From Chitinophaga niastensis (lineage in GTDB: Bacteria; Bacteroidota; Bacteroidia; Chitinophagales; Chitinophagaceae): a stretch of DNA of 64,000 nt. Location: the NCBI RefSeq assembly GCF_003014755.1, contig NZ_PYAW01000004.1, positions 62,001 through 126,000 of the forward strand, in the 5' to 3' direction. The translations under genes and the position numbers were made by a program. Positions 10,663-18,268 of the stretch are shown here, in pieces. Position 1 is the stretch's first letter; each line of letters begins with the position of its first letter. Below the pieces are notes generated by a model that ran no database searches, was not told the origin of the DNA, and worked only from the letters and a program-made list of their open reading frames with translations.

Positions 10663-11081
10663 CAGGTGCTGATATTCGTGCCTTCCAGGTAATAAAACGG
10701 ATACACCATATTATGTCTGGTATTGGTAGTAATAACGGTGTAATTAATTTCTACATACAGCACACCTTCTTCCATGGTATTATCCATGATCAGTGCACTG
10801 ACTAGTTTGATGCGTGGCTCGTATTCCAGTAACGCATGATAGATGATATGATTGAGCTCCGCAGTGAGTGCGGAGTCTGCCACTTCAAAAACCAGCTTCC
10901 GGATATTACAGCCAAAATCCGGTAGCATAATGCGTTCACCCGGAAGGGTGCTCAGTATGATACGGATACTTTCTTCTATATCCGCCACATCCGATACCAT
11001 CAGTACAGATGCATTGGGTTTATCAAAGGAAGGGGGGAAGCTCCAGCCCGTACCTAAAAATGATTTGATATCTTTTGCCAT
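10662..11081 (-). CDS. gp25/GPW-like baseplate wedge protein (Afp9/Pvc9-like)
   Basis: The 139-aa product carries the gp25 signature: an early 'GTGWSFPPSF' segment, an EEDI-type helix (IEESIRIILSTLPGER), and the central GERIMLPDFGCNIRKLVFE motif at residues about 48-66, in which the R, P-x-F-G-C and E residues are the conserved lysozyme-like core of the family. gp25 stabilises sheath-to-baseplate attachment. It starts one base after the PAAR stop and its TGA overlaps the next ATG. The short length (typical 110-160) and position between PAAR and J proteins make the call secure. Confidence 0.92.
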   Translation of the reverse strand: MAKDIKSFLGTGWSFPPSFDKPNASVLMVSDVADIEESIRIILSTLPGERIMLPDFGCNIRKLVFEVADSALTAELNHIIYHALLEYEPRIKLVSALIMDNTMEEGVLYVEINYTVITTNTRHNMVYPFYYLEGTNIST

Positions 11082-11082
11082 A

Positions 11083-11385
11083 TTAACCTCCTATCATTAC
11101 AGTGGGACATCCAATAGCAATACTACCACCATGTGCGGTGGTATCACCCATGCGTACTGCAGGGCGGCCACCTATCATAACAGTGGCTGATCCTTTGATA
11201 GCTGAATCCGGCGGGCCTACACAGGTGCAGATATCACCCACTACAGATGCCGGCATTCCACCTATCAGTACCGTGGGCATACCCGGCCCCACAATAGGCC
11301 CCCCTACATGCGGAATTGGCGGAATGCCCGGCTGTACAAGCGGGCAGGTATGCATATCTGAAAGCCTTGCTGCAAGTTGTCCCAT
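11083..11385 (-). CDS. PAAR-domain spike tip protein
   Basis: This 100-aa protein is almost entirely a PAAR domain: two PGxPTVxIGG-type repeats (GMPTVLIGGMPASVVGD and SATVMIGGRPAVRMGD) with His and Cys residues (H12, C14, C53, H86 region, C94) positioned to bind the tip metal ion. PAAR proteins form a cone that caps the VgrG-like spike and can carry cargo. It ends in IGG with no extension, so it carries no fused effector. It lies 16 bases after the spike gene and one base before the gp25 gene. Confidence 0.93.
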   Translation of the reverse strand: MGQLAARLSDMHTCPLVQPGIPPIPHVGGPIVGPGMPTVLIGGMPASVVGDICTCVGPPDSAIKGSATVMIGGRPAVRMGDTTAHGGSIAIGCPTVMIGG

Positions 11386-11401
11386 AGTTGTTGTTAATTG
11401 T

Positions 11402-13219
11402 TTAGTTAATCATTACCATCGATCCTTGTATCGTTGTTGTTGCAGAAGAAGAAAGCGTAGCAGAAGTATTTCCGGTGGCCGTAAAGGTCATCTGAGCTGA
11501 ATTGCTGATCGTACTGCCGCTTACCTCCACAGCGTTGGTAGCAGCAACATTGATAGACGCCGCACTGAGCTTGAGCTGTCCGGTGGCCTGCAGTGTCATG
11601 TCGCTGGCACTGTTTATGGTGATCCCACTGGAAGACATGGTAATGGTATTACTGCTCTGATCCTTCAGGAGAACCTCTTGCGTTTGATCATTCAACGTAA
11701 CACTATTACCTCCGGGTGTAATGATGGTCAGGATCTTGTTCTCATCATCAAAAGTGATCTTCAGCTGACTTTTGGTATAGATGGCTTTGATGTAATTGTT
11801 ATTGTCGGCCGGTGTAATCGGAGGTGTTTTCATTTTGCTGTACAAAGAGCCCATGATCACAGGAAAGCGGGGATCGTTTTCCACGAATGCCACTACCACT
11901 TCATCACCTACTTCCGGATAAAAGTAAGCACCTGCACTGGCGGTGGCGTAAAAAGTAGATAACCTCGCCCAGGTACCTTGTTGCCCGGTGGCGGTAGAGG
12001 CAAGCATTACCTGCACGCGGTATTCTGCGCCGGGGTCATCTGATATAGCTACCACAGTACCCAGTTGAAGGCCTTGTATACATGGCAGTTGCCCGTTTGC
12101 CGGTGAATAGGAAAAATTTTCCCGTTCAAAAATGGGTTTACTGTGCAGACCAAATTTTACGTTGGAAGTCCATACGCCTTCTACCATGGTATGCGTTACT
12201 GCCGATACATAAGCGGAGCCGTTAAAGCGGGCGCCTACACCTGCCAACGTGATCAGCGTATTGGGCAGCACAGTGGCATTGCCCATAAAAGATACTTGTC
12301 CGTGAATAGTTTCCAGCCGCATACGCAGCAAGGTACTATTGGCCCATGCCTGTAATGTTTCCTGTGCCAGCGGAGAATTTGATACCAGTTGTATAGCTGT
12401 TTGATTCAATGCACTGGCCATTGTATTTACTGTAATGTTACCCTGTGCATTCAGACTGGGTTCTGCTGCATTGGAAGTGATCATGGCTTGTGTTTGCGGG
12501 TCCCATGCAGCAGCGCTGATGGAAGGCACTTGTCTTTCTGCACTAACATTGGCATCAAAGTGAATCAATGATTCTCCAAAGGCTACTGATACTACGGGCG
12601 ACCCACTAACTAGTGGAGGCCCTGCTACTATTTCATTTCCGGCTACCGGTAACGATACTACGAAGCCGTTAAATTCTGCACGGGACAAAATGAAATCCCA
12701 GTCGGTAGCAAATTTCTGGAACACCAGCTCATTAACAGCGGAGGTGCTTTCTATATTTCCGGTAAGACCATCGCCACTGATAACGGTAGACATAATAGCG
12801 CTATCCGTTTGGTTCATGAACACCGCATCTTTTTTGGTGATGGTCATTGATACCGCCGAATGTTTGGCGGTGATGACCAACCGAAAGCCATCGTCTGTGG
12901 CCCTGATGGACTGGGTAACTACCACGCCCGTGAAAAGGAGGTCTTCACCTGAATTACCATAACCGGCAGTAATGCTCAGGGTATTACCAGGTATAAAATA
13001 GGTGCTGTCACTCGCCGGAAAATCTCCTATTTTACCCGTAGAAGCTTTGGCGGTAGTACCATCTGAAAGCACGATTTCTGCATAAGAAATTCTGTTGAGC
13101 TCATGGTGTATCTTCACAGAGATCACGGGAAAAAGATACTGTATAGCAGTGCCGTTTGCCGTGACGGTATATCGCAGGGTAGGATCTGCTACGTTATTAG
13201 GTACAATTGCTGTCATCAC
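11402..13219 (-). CDS. VgrG-like central spike protein (Afp8/Pvc8-like)
   Basis: The 605-aa protein has the layout of gp27-gp5/VgrG hubs: an N-terminal beta-rich hub half (residues 1-370), a small OB-fold gp5-like region around 375-460 containing VQVMLASTATGQQGTWARLS and GDEVVVAFVENDPRFPVIMG, and a C-terminal triple-stranded beta-prism of short repeats rich in Thr, Ser and Asn (about 480-605). It ends in GSMVMIN, the shape expected to receive a PAAR cap, and the next gene is PAAR. The ATG overlaps the end of the LysM gene by four bases. No C-terminal effector domain is present. Confidence 0.93.
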   Translation of the reverse strand: MMTAIVPNNVADPTLRYTVTANGTAIQYLFPVISVKIHHELNRISYAEIVLSDGTTAKASTGKIGDFPASDSTYFIPGNTLSITAGYGNSGEDLLFTGVVVTQSIRATDDGFRLVITAKHSAVSMTITKKDAVFMNQTDSAIMSTVISGDGLTGNIESTSAVNELVFQKFATDWDFILSRAEFNGFVVSLPVAGNEIVAGPPLVSGSPVVSVAFGESLIHFDANVSAERQVPSISAAAWDPQTQAMITSNAAEPSLNAQGNITVNTMASALNQTAIQLVSNSPLAQETLQAWANSTLLRMRLETIHGQVSFMGNATVLPNTLITLAGVGARFNGSAYVSAVTHTMVEGVWTSNVKFGLHSKPIFERENFSYSPANGQLPCIQGLQLGTVVAISDDPGAEYRVQVMLASTATGQQGTWARLSTFYATASAGAYFYPEVGDEVVVAFVENDPRFPVIMGSLYSKMKTPPITPADNNNYIKAIYTKSQLKITFDDENKILTIITPGGNSVTLNDQTQEVLLKDQSSNTITMSSSGITINSASDMTLQATGQLKLSAASINVAATNAVEVSGSTISNSAQMTFTATGNTSATLSSSATTTIQGSMVMIN

Positions 13220-13893
13220 TGTTTCTTTAGAGGCGGAAAATAGAGTTCGTCACCGGGTTTAATATCATGTATACTATTCAAACCATTTACCCTGGCTACT
13301 TCCAGGTAGTATCCCGGTTCGCCGTAAATGCGGTAAGTCATTAGTGGTAAAGTATCACCTGCCAGCACGGTGCGCATATGTGTGAGATCAGGAGACGATA
13401 CGCCTGCTTCCTGTATTTTTGTAAGGAAGGCTACCGACTCAATGATAGTGAGTTTGATTGTTGCACGTAAGGCGGTACCGCTAGGACTGAACAGGGTATA
13501 GCTGATTTTTACATTTTTGCATACACCACTGAAGATAGTGGTACCCCAGGTTATTTTCAGGAAGTTGGGCCGGTGATCAACACCCTGGTAATTGTATACC
13601 ACATTCATCACCTTATCTATGTAACCTTCCACAGTGAGGCCACCGGGGATAGGTATTACACCGGTTCCATCTACCAGCAGTTCCAGGTCGAAATTGCCCG
13701 ATTCCATGCTGCTGAATATCTGCGTAGGTGCTACTGCACCTTGTTCACCTGTATTTTTATAATTTATGGTATAGTTACGGGTGTACGTAGCAGGATTGAG
13801 CACAGCACTTACGCTGCCAATTAATCCGCTGGTACCGGTAGTACTTGAATAGCCTGCAATTAATAATTTGGTAACTGCGCCGGGTGAAGTCAT
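13216..13893 (-). CDS. LysM-domain eCIS inner baseplate protein (Afp7/Pvc7-like)
   Basis: The 225-aa protein ends in a LysM domain (residues about 170-220: HMRTVLAGDTLPLMTYRIYG ... ARVNGLNSIHDIKPGDELYFPP). The N-terminal 150 residues are beta-rich and resemble the tube-adaptor part of gp53-like proteins. In eCIS and phages such proteins join the tube initiator to the spike. The start ATG overlaps the stop of the small DUF5908 gene by four bases (ATGA), and its own stop overlaps the spike start. No signal peptide is present, so the LysM acts in particle assembly and not in cell-wall binding at the surface. Confidence 0.88.
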   Translation of the reverse strand: MTSPGAVTKLLIAGYSSTTGTSGLIGSVSAVLNPATYTRNYTINYKNTGEQGAVAPTQIFSSMESGNFDLELLVDGTGVIPIPGGLTVEGYIDKVMNVVYNYQGVDHRPNFLKITWGTTIFSGVCKNVKISYTLFSPSGTALRATIKLTIIESVAFLTKIQEAGVSSPDLTHMRTVLAGDTLPLMTYRIYGEPGYYLEVARVNGLNSIHDIKPGDELYFPPLKKQ

Positions 13894-14057
13894 CTTACAG
13901 GTAAATTCTCTATGGTAGTAATTAGTTTATCCATACATTCCCTTACTATCTTTTCTTTCAGGGCTTGCAGGTCATTAGTGCCTGGTTGAGTGGTGCCCTG
14001 CGAGGGATGTTCTCCTACGGTGACTTTAATCACCAGTTCTCTTATTTCAAGCGGCAT
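13890..14057 (-). CDS. DUF5908-like small eCIS protein
   Basis: A 55-aa reading frame begins at the ATG at 14057 (MPLEIRELVIKVTVGEH...) and ends with TGA at 13892-13890, overlapping the LysM gene start by four bases. It begins only three bases after the tube-2 stop. The opening MPLEIRELVIK is the hallmark of the DUF5908 family of very small proteins that I know from Bacteroidota eCIS operons, always between tube and LysM genes. It has one beta-strand-like start, a polar linker and a C-terminal helix with a Cys. The function is unknown; position suggests a tube-baseplate adaptor or assembly chaperone. Short genes like this are easily missed by automated annotation. Confidence 0.85.
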   Translation of the reverse strand: MPLEIRELVIKVTVGEHPSQGTTQPGTNDLQALKEKIVRECMDKLITTIENLPVR

Positions 14058-14060
14058 AAC

Positions 14061-14534
14061 TCAGGCGATTTGTTGAAAATAATCGTAACAAAGTTCCAGT
14101 GTTTCCAATGCAATTGTATTTTCCTGTGCTTTGAATTCTGATATTTTGAGGGCTACCGGATAAGCATTTACAAATTGCCAGGAGGCTACCGTGCTGCGGT
14201 TGGCATTCATCAGGGTTACTACCACAGGTACGGGTTTAAAGCTGAAAAGATTGATGCTTTTTTGTACCCAGTTGATCAGCATAGATCCGGTGAGCATGCC
14301 CCTTTTAAGTACAAGGTTGCCATATTTAGGTGGCTGCGGCAGGCGATGTGTAAACCTGTTTTCTCCTCCTTCCTTTACTTCAAGTGGCGTAATAGTGGCC
14401 GTTAGTCCGCTTACTTCCTGGAAGTTGCCTTCATTGCTGCCGGTAATACCCGGCACATTTACCCTGAAATAAAACCCCACTGGTGGATAATAGGCGGCCT
14501 GTGATGATGGTGGTGGTGGCGGCGGAATCGGCAT
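14061..14534 (-). CDS. eCIS inner tube protein 2 (gp19-like), polyproline N-terminus
   Basis: This 157-aa protein has the tail-tube (gp19/Hcp-like) fold pattern: FYFRVNVPGI, then FQEVSGLTATITPLEVKEGG, PKYGNLVLKRGM and a C-terminal ISEFKAQENTIALETLELCY. It is a paralogue of tube 1 at 14618. It differs in an N-terminal run of seven prolines (MPIPPPPPPSS) not seen in the other copy. In other eCIS the second tube protein is the initiator that sits on the baseplate and nucleates the main tube, and its place next to the DUF5908/LysM/spike genes fits this. A hairpin separates it from tube 1. Confidence 0.88.
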   Translation of the reverse strand: MPIPPPPPPSSQAAYYPPVGFYFRVNVPGITGSNEGNFQEVSGLTATITPLEVKEGGENRFTHRLPQPPKYGNLVLKRGMLTGSMLINWVQKSINLFSFKPVPVVVTLMNANRSTVASWQFVNAYPVALKISEFKAQENTIALETLELCYDYFQQIA

Positions 14535-14564
14535 GACAAATAAATATTAGTGCATGAATAAAAT

Positions 14565-14609
14565 CACCACCCTCAATCCCTGCTGTTAAGGAGGAATTGA
14601 GGGGTGGTG
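14565..14609 (-). terminator. hairpin between the two tube genes (partial terminator or attenuator)
   Basis: The arms CACCACCCTCAAT (14565-14577) and ATTGAGGGGTGGTG (14596-14609) pair over 13 bases with one bulged G, around an 18-base loop. The stem starts nine bases after the tube-1 stop. In the direction of transcription (minus) it is followed by a weak U-rich stretch (ATTTTATT), and a stronger T run lies on the opposite side. Such a hairpin after sheath and tube genes would allow most transcripts to end there, lowering output of downstream baseplate genes, or would stabilise the sheath-tube mRNA 3' end. Confidence 0.65.
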
Positions 14610-14617
14610 GCTCTTTT

Positions 14618-15073
14618 TTATTTTGTTAAGTGCAGCCCTTCATGTGCTACTTCCATGGTTTCTACTGCTACTTCATTCGCATCAGATTTCATGTCGGTTA
14701 CTGTCATCTTGCAGGGGAATGCATTGGTAAGTGTCCAGTTCATAGCAGCGGTGCCGGTTTCATCGAGCAGGCTGATTACGATAGTAGAACGCTTAATGGT
14801 ATTCATCTTGATGAGATCATAGTTATCCCATAAGGTAGTATCTCCTTTAAAAATGCCTTTTTTCAATGTGATGTTATTGAATTTTGCGATGCCGGGCATT
14901 TTAACAACAGAGTATACAGGGCTGCTACCACCGCGGTATTCTATTACCTGTGTTTCAGAGGTAAGTCCTGTTACTTCCTGGAATATAATCTCCTTGCCAT
15001 CCCACATTAATTTGAAAGAAAACTTTACCATAGGCCAGGTGGCCTGTGATTGTTTTGAGCCGTCATCTGCCAT
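14618..15073 (-). CDS. eCIS inner tube protein 1 (gp19-like, major tube)
   Basis: The 151-aa product matches the contractile-tail tube family: VKFSFKLMWDGKEIIFQEVTGL near the N-terminus, KFNNITLKKGIFKG in the middle and a C-terminal MTVTDMKSDANEVAVETMEV, which is the standard tube 'beta-barrel plus helix' signature. The length fits the family (about 145-155). It is directly downstream of the sheath gene, as the major tube protein normally is. It assembles into stacked hexameric rings inside the sheath. It begins with ATG at 15073, 53 bases after the sheath stop. Confidence 0.92.
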   Translation of the reverse strand: MADDGSKQSQATWPMVKFSFKLMWDGKEIIFQEVTGLTSETQVIEYRGGSSPVYSVVKMPGIAKFNNITLKKGIFKGDTTLWDNYDLIKMNTIKRSTIVISLLDETGTAAMNWTLTNAFPCKMTVTDMKSDANEVAVETMEVAHEGLHLTK

Positions 15074-15126
15074 AATTGTAAGTTTTAAAAGTTATCAATT
15101 AGATGATTAGTTATTGATTATTTGAA

Positions 15127-16629
15127 TTAAGATTGTTGCATCTGCTGTTGGAAAGTGATAATGATGAATTCCGCAGGACGCGTGAGCGCTACCTTTACAG
15201 TAATCAGCATCTGACCATCCAGGATGTCCTGTGGTGTCATGGTAGCACCCAATCCTACCTGTACATCAAAGGCCTGTTCAGGTGCTGCCCCTGCGAGCGC
15301 GCCCTGCTTCCAGAGATTGGAGAGGAAGTTGTTGATCATGCTTTTTACGGTGACCCAGGTAGTAGCATCATTGGCTTCAAATACATAAGCACGGGTAGCC
15401 AGCTTCACGGATTGCTCAATCATGATGAGGGTACGTCTTACGTTGATATACCGCCAGTCCTGGCTGTTGCCGTCCAGTGTTCTTGCACCCCATACAAGCG
15501 TGCCCACACCTGTAAAAGGTCTGATGGCATTGACGGATTTACCCGCCATCATATCCACGTTCAGATTTTTTTGTTCTTCGGCAGAGATATTGATAGTGGG
15601 TGATGTTACCATGCTGATGGATACGTTGGCCGGTGCTTTCCATACCCCCCGCGCATTATCTACCATTGTATAAATGCCGGCCATAGCACCACTGGGTGGT
15701 AGTTCATTCATTTGTGCCCGTACTTCATTGAGTATGTGCACATACGTAGGACTCGCAGCACTCAATGATTGATGGTAATTCTTTTTAGTGCTTTTATCCG
15801 GTGTGGCGTTTGCTTTGAATTTAGTGATGATGGCAGCAACAGCAGGCTCCTGTAATAATGTTGCCAGGTCTACACTGGCATCCAGGTTTTCAAAAGTTAC
15901 TTCATCGGGTTGTACGATGGTTGTTTTGAGCCAGGGATGGTAGGCGGTACCATAGTTGAGTGAGTTCACCCCGATCTGGTCGCGGAAAGCAGTTACAACA
16001 TCTGTCAGTACATCCGAAGGTTGTTGTTTCACGAGATCAAAAATTCCCATACGGCTTTGCATAGTGGCGCAGTGTTGTAATACCTGCGTGTATACAGACG
16101 TATAGATGTCTGCCCCCAGTGCAATGATATCCGGAATTACTATCAGTGTAGGTTCTACTTCTTTTTCAAGCAGGGTAAATACATTTGGTTTGCTGTCTGA
16201 ACCAATGAAATCATCAGCAGCAATAGGGAATCCGTCGGGTTGACTACCATAGGTGCCCACGGATAAAATATAACAGAGACTTCCGCCGTTTCCAAAGAAC
16301 AGCCGGATACTGTTATAAAAATAGGCTGTGTTGTTGTCTTTAATCTTTACTACCGTAGCTTTTCCGTTGATGTTGAATGTTTCCTGTTTCAACTTCGGAT
16401 CTGCATCCGCCAGCAAAAATTTCGGACTGAACTCACTGCCAAAATGTTCCAGGTATTCCGCAAAGGAAGTAAGCCTGGTAGGTTTGTGAAGCAGGGATTT
16501 TCCATTCCTTTCCGCTTTTTGGGTATAGCCTATAAACACAGGCACAGCAGTTTCCACAGCGGTAATGGAACTGGGGAATGCATTTTTCTCCTCTATATAG
16601 ACCCCTGGGGTCATGAAGGTTGATGCCAT
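15127..16629 (-). CDS. eCIS contractile sheath protein
   Basis: The 500-aa protein starts with the classic sheath opening MASTFMTPGVYIEEKNAFPS and a following VETAVPVFIGYT segment. The C-terminal domain (about 390-500) has GVGTLVWGARTLDG, WRYINVRRTLIMIEQSVK, and the terminal QEILDGQ-like and FIIITFQQQ patterns that form the handshake with neighbouring subunits. It is the only sheath gene in the window, whereas PVC/Afp particles use three paralogues, so the baseplate-proximal and main layers here would use one polypeptide. It forms the contracting outer cylinder. Confidence 0.95.
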   Translation of the reverse strand: MASTFMTPGVYIEEKNAFPSSITAVETAVPVFIGYTQKAERNGKSLLHKPTRLTSFAEYLEHFGSEFSPKFLLADADPKLKQETFNINGKATVVKIKDNNTAYFYNSIRLFFGNGGSLCYILSVGTYGSQPDGFPIAADDFIGSDSKPNVFTLLEKEVEPTLIVIPDIIALGADIYTSVYTQVLQHCATMQSRMGIFDLVKQQPSDVLTDVVTAFRDQIGVNSLNYGTAYHPWLKTTIVQPDEVTFENLDASVDLATLLQEPAVAAIITKFKANATPDKSTKKNYHQSLSAASPTYVHILNEVRAQMNELPPSGAMAGIYTMVDNARGVWKAPANVSISMVTSPTINISAEEQKNLNVDMMAGKSVNAIRPFTGVGTLVWGARTLDGNSQDWRYINVRRTLIMIEQSVKLATRAYVFEANDATTWVTVKSMINNFLSNLWKQGALAGAAPEQAFDVQVGLGATMTPQDILDGQMLITVKVALTRPAEFIIITFQQQMQQS

Positions 16630-16647
16630 ATTAAGGTGATTTTGTGA

Positions 16648-17475
16648 TTAGTATAAAAATATTTCCGAGTATGCTTTATCGTTAGTCTGTAATACTGTTC
16701 CTGCGGCCGAGATCCTGTCGATTTCCGGCGTAGGGAGCAGGGAGATGATGACCTTGTACTTATCTTTTTCTTCCGGTAACTGATCAGCTAATTTGAGCAG
16801 GTAAGGAGTTCTTTTTGTTAAGGATATTGGCTGATTGGAAATAAGTACAGGAACCTTGCTTTTGCCTGCAACGTCTGCCAGTTGCGGCGTATTAAAATAC
16901 ACTGCCCCATTGGCTTCCAGTATAACAGGATTGGCCAGGGACGCCAGTTGATCACTCATCAGAAAATAGCACCAGTAGGTGCTTTTAGACTGAAAACGGA
17001 TGTAATAGGTATCCTGTAAAGTTTCATTCAGTTGTAATGTGAGCTGACCAAGTGGTTTTACAAAAAATGTTTCCGGCAGGGTGTTCAGTTCACACAAATC
17101 ATCTGCACCTACATAAGCGGCCTTATGTAATACACCGGCGGCATTACCGGGGGCATTACTGAAAATAAATATTTGCTCCGTGATAGCGGATGTACTTACC
17201 TGTGTGTAATTATAAAACAAAGAATCTTTCAATACCACTTCAAATGTGAGGGTAATGTTACTTTGTAGCATATCCTTCCTTGTGCGCCCACTGCCAGACA
17301 GAGTATTATACAATAATACAATTCCTGCCGGTTGCTGTTTCAGCACCAGGTCTTCATTCAACAGTTGTCTGCCGGCAGCAGCAGATATACGGATCCCGAT
17401 ACCTTCATAGGGTTGGGCCTGAAGAAAAGTGTGACGATAATGGATAGTAGTCAATATTTCATATCGCTGTTTCAT
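16648..17475 (-). CDS. unknown eCIS-linked protein (cap-proximal position)
   Basis: A 275-aa protein of unknown family between the DUF4255 and sheath genes, 18 bases before the sheath start. It has no signal peptide or transmembrane segment. The sequence is beta-rich with an opening RYEILTTIHYRHTFLQ, a mid-region YYIRFQSKSTYWCYFLMSD and a C-terminal stretch of short strands. I do not recognise a catalytic motif. Position at the promoter-proximal end next to the tail terminator suggests a cap or collar protein, or a membrane/surface adaptor specific to Bacteroidota eCIS. This is an inference from gene order only. Confidence 0.6.
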   Translation of the reverse strand: MKQRYEILTTIHYRHTFLQAQPYEGIGIRISAAAGRQLLNEDLVLKQQPAGIVLLYNTLSGSGRTRKDMLQSNITLTFEVVLKDSLFYNYTQVSTSAITEQIFIFSNAPGNAAGVLHKAAYVGADDLCELNTLPETFFVKPLGQLTLQLNETLQDTYYIRFQSKSTYWCYFLMSDQLASLANPVILEANGAVYFNTPQLADVAGKSKVPVLISNQPISLTKRTPYLLKLADQLPEEKDKYKVIISLLPTPEIDRISAAGTVLQTNDKAYSEIFLY

Positions 17476-17511
17476 TTTTGGTTTTCATCTGTATAAATAT
17501 AATACCTATTA

Positions 17512-18081
17512 TCAGGCAGGTAATGCATTTCCCACGGTACCAACAATTGGAGGCCTGTATTCTTTAATGATCGAATCATCGAATGTAAGCATGCGCACTT
17601 TATACAAAACTGATGGCATGTACTTGGCGCCCAGGGTGGTCCACATACTGTTTAATCTATCCGGGCCCGGACTCTCCATTTCAAAAGCCAGTTTGTTGAT
17701 ACCAGGGTCCAATGAAGGGGTGTTCTGTACGGAAAAAATGCTTTTAGATTGAAAAAACGCGATGGTAAAGGACAGGAAGCGTAGGGCTTCCGCATAGTTA
17801 TTGCCACTGAAGTAAGCTGCACACAATACATACAGATTGATGCTTACCGGCGCTGCGGTAGCGGTAAACACGCCTGCATTGTTTTTTGCGGCGCCCATTC
17901 CTGCGGCTTCTTTTTCTACATTAATAAGTGTAATGATCACCTTGTTCTCGCCTTGTATAGCAGAAGAACCATCCTGGTTGACTAATCCACACAATATCAC
18001 TTTATCCTCGTTAATCTGTAGTTTTCGCTTGAGGCTATTATTTATTTCTTCGGTAATACAACTTAGGGCTTCATAAATCAT
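17512..18081 (-). CDS. DUF4255 eCIS tail terminator protein (Afp16/Pvc16-like)
   Basis: The 189-aa product shows the DUF4255 pattern: MIYEALSCITEEINNSLKRKL at the start, a central NKVIITLINVEKEAAG and NLYVLCAAYFSGNNYAEALRFLSFTIAFFQSKSIF, and a C-terminal LNSMWTTLGAKYMPSVLYKVR. Family members cap the growing sheath and tube and fix the end of the particle. It is the first gene of the operon, with its start 187 bases from a divergently transcribed gene, so the operon promoter should lie in 18082-18268. Confidence 0.9.
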   Translation of the reverse strand: MIYEALSCITEEINNSLKRKLQINEDKVILCGLVNQDGSSAIQGENKVIITLINVEKEAAGMGAAKNNAGVFTATAAPVSINLYVLCAAYFSGNNYAEALRFLSFTIAFFQSKSIFSVQNTPSLDPGINKLAFEMESPGPDRLNSMWTTLGAKYMPSVLYKVRMLTFDDSIIKEYRPPIVGTVGNALPA

Positions 18082-18268
18082 TAGTATAATATTTTAAGCT
18101 TACCGTATGAGGGTAAACGTGCAGCATAAAATATTCGGATAAAGAATGGCTATAATTTTGAGATTGCTAGTCTGAGTTCTTGAAGTTACCACAATATAAA
18201 TTCAAAAAAATAATTTTAATAATTTTATTTAGAAATTATTTCTCTATCTTTTGCTATCACAATCACCT
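18082..18268. promoter_or_regulatory. divergent promoter region of the eCIS operon and the GH18-like gene
   Basis: The 187-base AT-rich gap separates the eCIS operon (minus) from the GH18-like gene (plus) and must hold both promoters. On the plus strand TAATTTTG at 18153-18160 fits the Bacteroidota -7 element (TAnnTTTG), but I see no convincing TTTG -33 partner at the right spacing. No clear element was found for the minus strand. Treat the exact sites as unresolved. Confidence 0.4.

Noticed and set aside
1..18081. Prophage or type VI secretion system
   Set aside because: No capsid, portal, terminase or integrase genes, and no TssJLM membrane complex; DUF4255, LysM, PWW tape measure and tail-only content point to an eCIS.
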